The position numbers and the translations under genes are program-made. 64,000 nt of DNA from Chromobacterium haemolyticum DSM 19808 (lineage in GTDB: Bacteria > Pseudomonadota > Gammaproteobacteria > Burkholderiales > Chromobacteriaceae). Position 1 is the stretch's first letter. Each line of letters opens with the position of its first letter. The notes under the pieces are model-generated. The model made no database searches, had not been told where the DNA came from, and worked only from the letters and a program-made list of their open reading frames with translations. The stretch is from contig NZ_JONK01000018.1 in NCBI RefSeq assembly GCF_000711885.1, forward strand, positions 1 through 64,000. Reading direction: 5' to 3'. Shown here piece by piece: positions 63,350 through 64,000 of this stretch.

Positions 63350-63502
63350 ATGATGAGCGACGAGAAAACCATAGAGAAGATGAGACAGCGGGCGGGCGGC
63401 CTCAGCTTAGATGAACTCGTGGCCGTGCGCGACGCCAGCTGAATCAAGGGCAGCCACCAGCTCTACAAGATCCCCGGAGTTCCAAGTGGCGTGAATATGT
63501 GA
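63350..63502 (+). pseudogene. HicA-like toxin remnant
   Basis: One frame reads MMSDEKTIEKMRQRAGGLSL, then DELVAVRDAS, a TGA at 63440-63442, and in the same frame IKGSHQLYKIPGVPSGVNM and another stop. The pieces match the start and the GSH(H/Q)-x-Y/F-x-x-PGVP core of HicA-type toxins, with an internal deletion and the C-terminal third missing. No HicB antitoxin gene is visible. Not functional. Confidence 0.55.
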
Positions 63503-63541
63503 AGTTCAGACCTTATCCGCCGGTCCTTGCCGACCGGGTTG

Positions 63542-63865
63542 TCACGATTCCTCCTCCCCCAACACGCCGAACTCCACCGGCGTCTTCACGTAAAACACCT
63601 TGACCCCGGCGGCGGCGAGCGCGGCCAGCAGCCGCTCGGCCTCGTCGGCGCTGATCACCAGCGTGACTTCCTCGGGCTGGTCCGCCAGATCGAAGAAATG
63701 GACGGAGTGCAGCCGGCGGTGGCGGCCGTAGCCTTCACTGGCGGTGAACAGCGTGGCGCCGCGGATGTCCATCCGCCGCGCCTGTTGCACGATCCATTCC
63801 GCCAGCGGCAGGCCGTCGTGGCAGTGGTCTTGCTGGGTGAAGAAGGAGAGTTGATAGCCTTGCAT
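63542..63865 (-). CDS. DUF190 (PII-like) family protein
   Basis: A 107-residue protein with the DUF190 pattern: LPLAEWIVQQARRMDIRGATLFTASEGYG (family: LYEAIVxxARxxGLAGATVxRGxEGFG), HSVHFFDLADQPEEVTLVI and a C-terminal DEAERLLAALAAAG. The fold is trimeric PII-like. Such proteins often accompany fluoride or ion channels; no such partner is seen here. Function unknown. Confidence 0.8.
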   Translation of the reverse strand: MQGYQLSFFTQQDHCHDGLPLAEWIVQQARRMDIRGATLFTASEGYGRHRRLHSVHFFDLADQPEEVTLVISADEAERLLAALAAAGVKVFYVKTPVEFGVLGEEES

Positions 63866-63883
63866 GGTCTTGGTCTCCGGCGG

Positions 63884-64000
63884 CTACAGTTCGATCAGCA
63901 TGCCTTCGCGCAGCGGGCAGACGCGCAGGCCGTTGGCGTATTCGGAGCGCAGCTGTTCCAGCAGGTGTTCGCGGCAGCCGGGGTCGATGTGGCTGATCCA
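63884..64000 (-). CDS. partial gene, C-terminal 38 codons
   Basis: Runs in from beyond the window and ends WISHIDPGCREHLLEQLRSEY then ANGLRVCPLREGMLIEL and TAG. It precedes the DUF190 gene by 18 bases in the same direction, so the two are likely co-transcribed. The pattern resembles the end of metallo-beta-lactamase-fold proteins, but the fragment is too short to name. Confidence 0.6.
   Translation of the reverse strand, partial: WISHIDPGCREHLLEQLRSEYANGLRVCPLREGMLIEL

Overview
The window is high-GC bacterial chromosome. Its gene set and gene order (parE, hemE-priA-dacB, grxC-secB-gpsA, methyltransferase-rnhA-dnaQ, ispD-ispF-rpiA, phoU-ppx-corA) point to a betaproteobacterium of the order Neisseriales. 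Chromobacterium or a close relative is my inference from protein recognition; no database was searched.

Layout. 1-300: end of an rRNA operon (5S rRNA and terminator). 355-12978: GAF/PAS histidine kinase, pssA, rppH, parE, two lone periplasmic solute-binding proteins, an SDR/LysR divergent pair, a two-gene chromate transporter, a PP-loop ATPase and hemE. 12979-13545: AT-rich gap with several DnaA-box-like sites. 13546-19528: priA, dacB, grxC, secB, an SH3 protein and gpsA. tRNA-Ser(CGA) and a decayed GNAT gene follow. 20447-27713 is nearly all minus strand: a dicarboxylate/amino-acid symporter, then mrp-murI-barnase-barstar in tight succession, a CoA-disulfide-reductase-like enzyme and a TcyP-type cystine transporter. 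28303-40201: mdfA, metG, a small protein, a VC0807-type membrane protein, initiator tRNA, ldhA, yaaA, dtd, a FUSC protein, mltD and gloB.

From about 40155 to 50598 lies a 10.4-kb integrated element. It carries a tyrosine integrase, a serine recombinase with res-like sites, three KilA-N genes (one truncated beside an IS5-family remnant), two secreted proteins (one a DUF3472-like/ricin-lectin fusion) and several unknowns. It has inserted into the fifth conserved stretch of codons at the 5' end of gloB: its left end supplies a new AT-rich gloB start, and the original gloB start is stranded at the right end as an 18-codon fragment. The att core is CAGATATAATTRTCA.

50653-64000: methyltransferase, rnhA, dnaQ, ispD, ispF, rpiA, phoU, ppx, corA, a secreted SAM-hydrolase-like protein, pncA, copA and copZ behind a CsoR-like operator, a HicA-like toxin remnant, a DUF190 protein and a gene cut by the window end.

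A second theme is a family of about 120-145-bp interspersed repeats with 14-16-bp terminal inverted repeats (type AACGTGTTTACGATCT). Nine full or partial copies occur here, nearly all abutting the stop codon of the preceding gene, as expected for a MITE-like element that settles at 3' ends.
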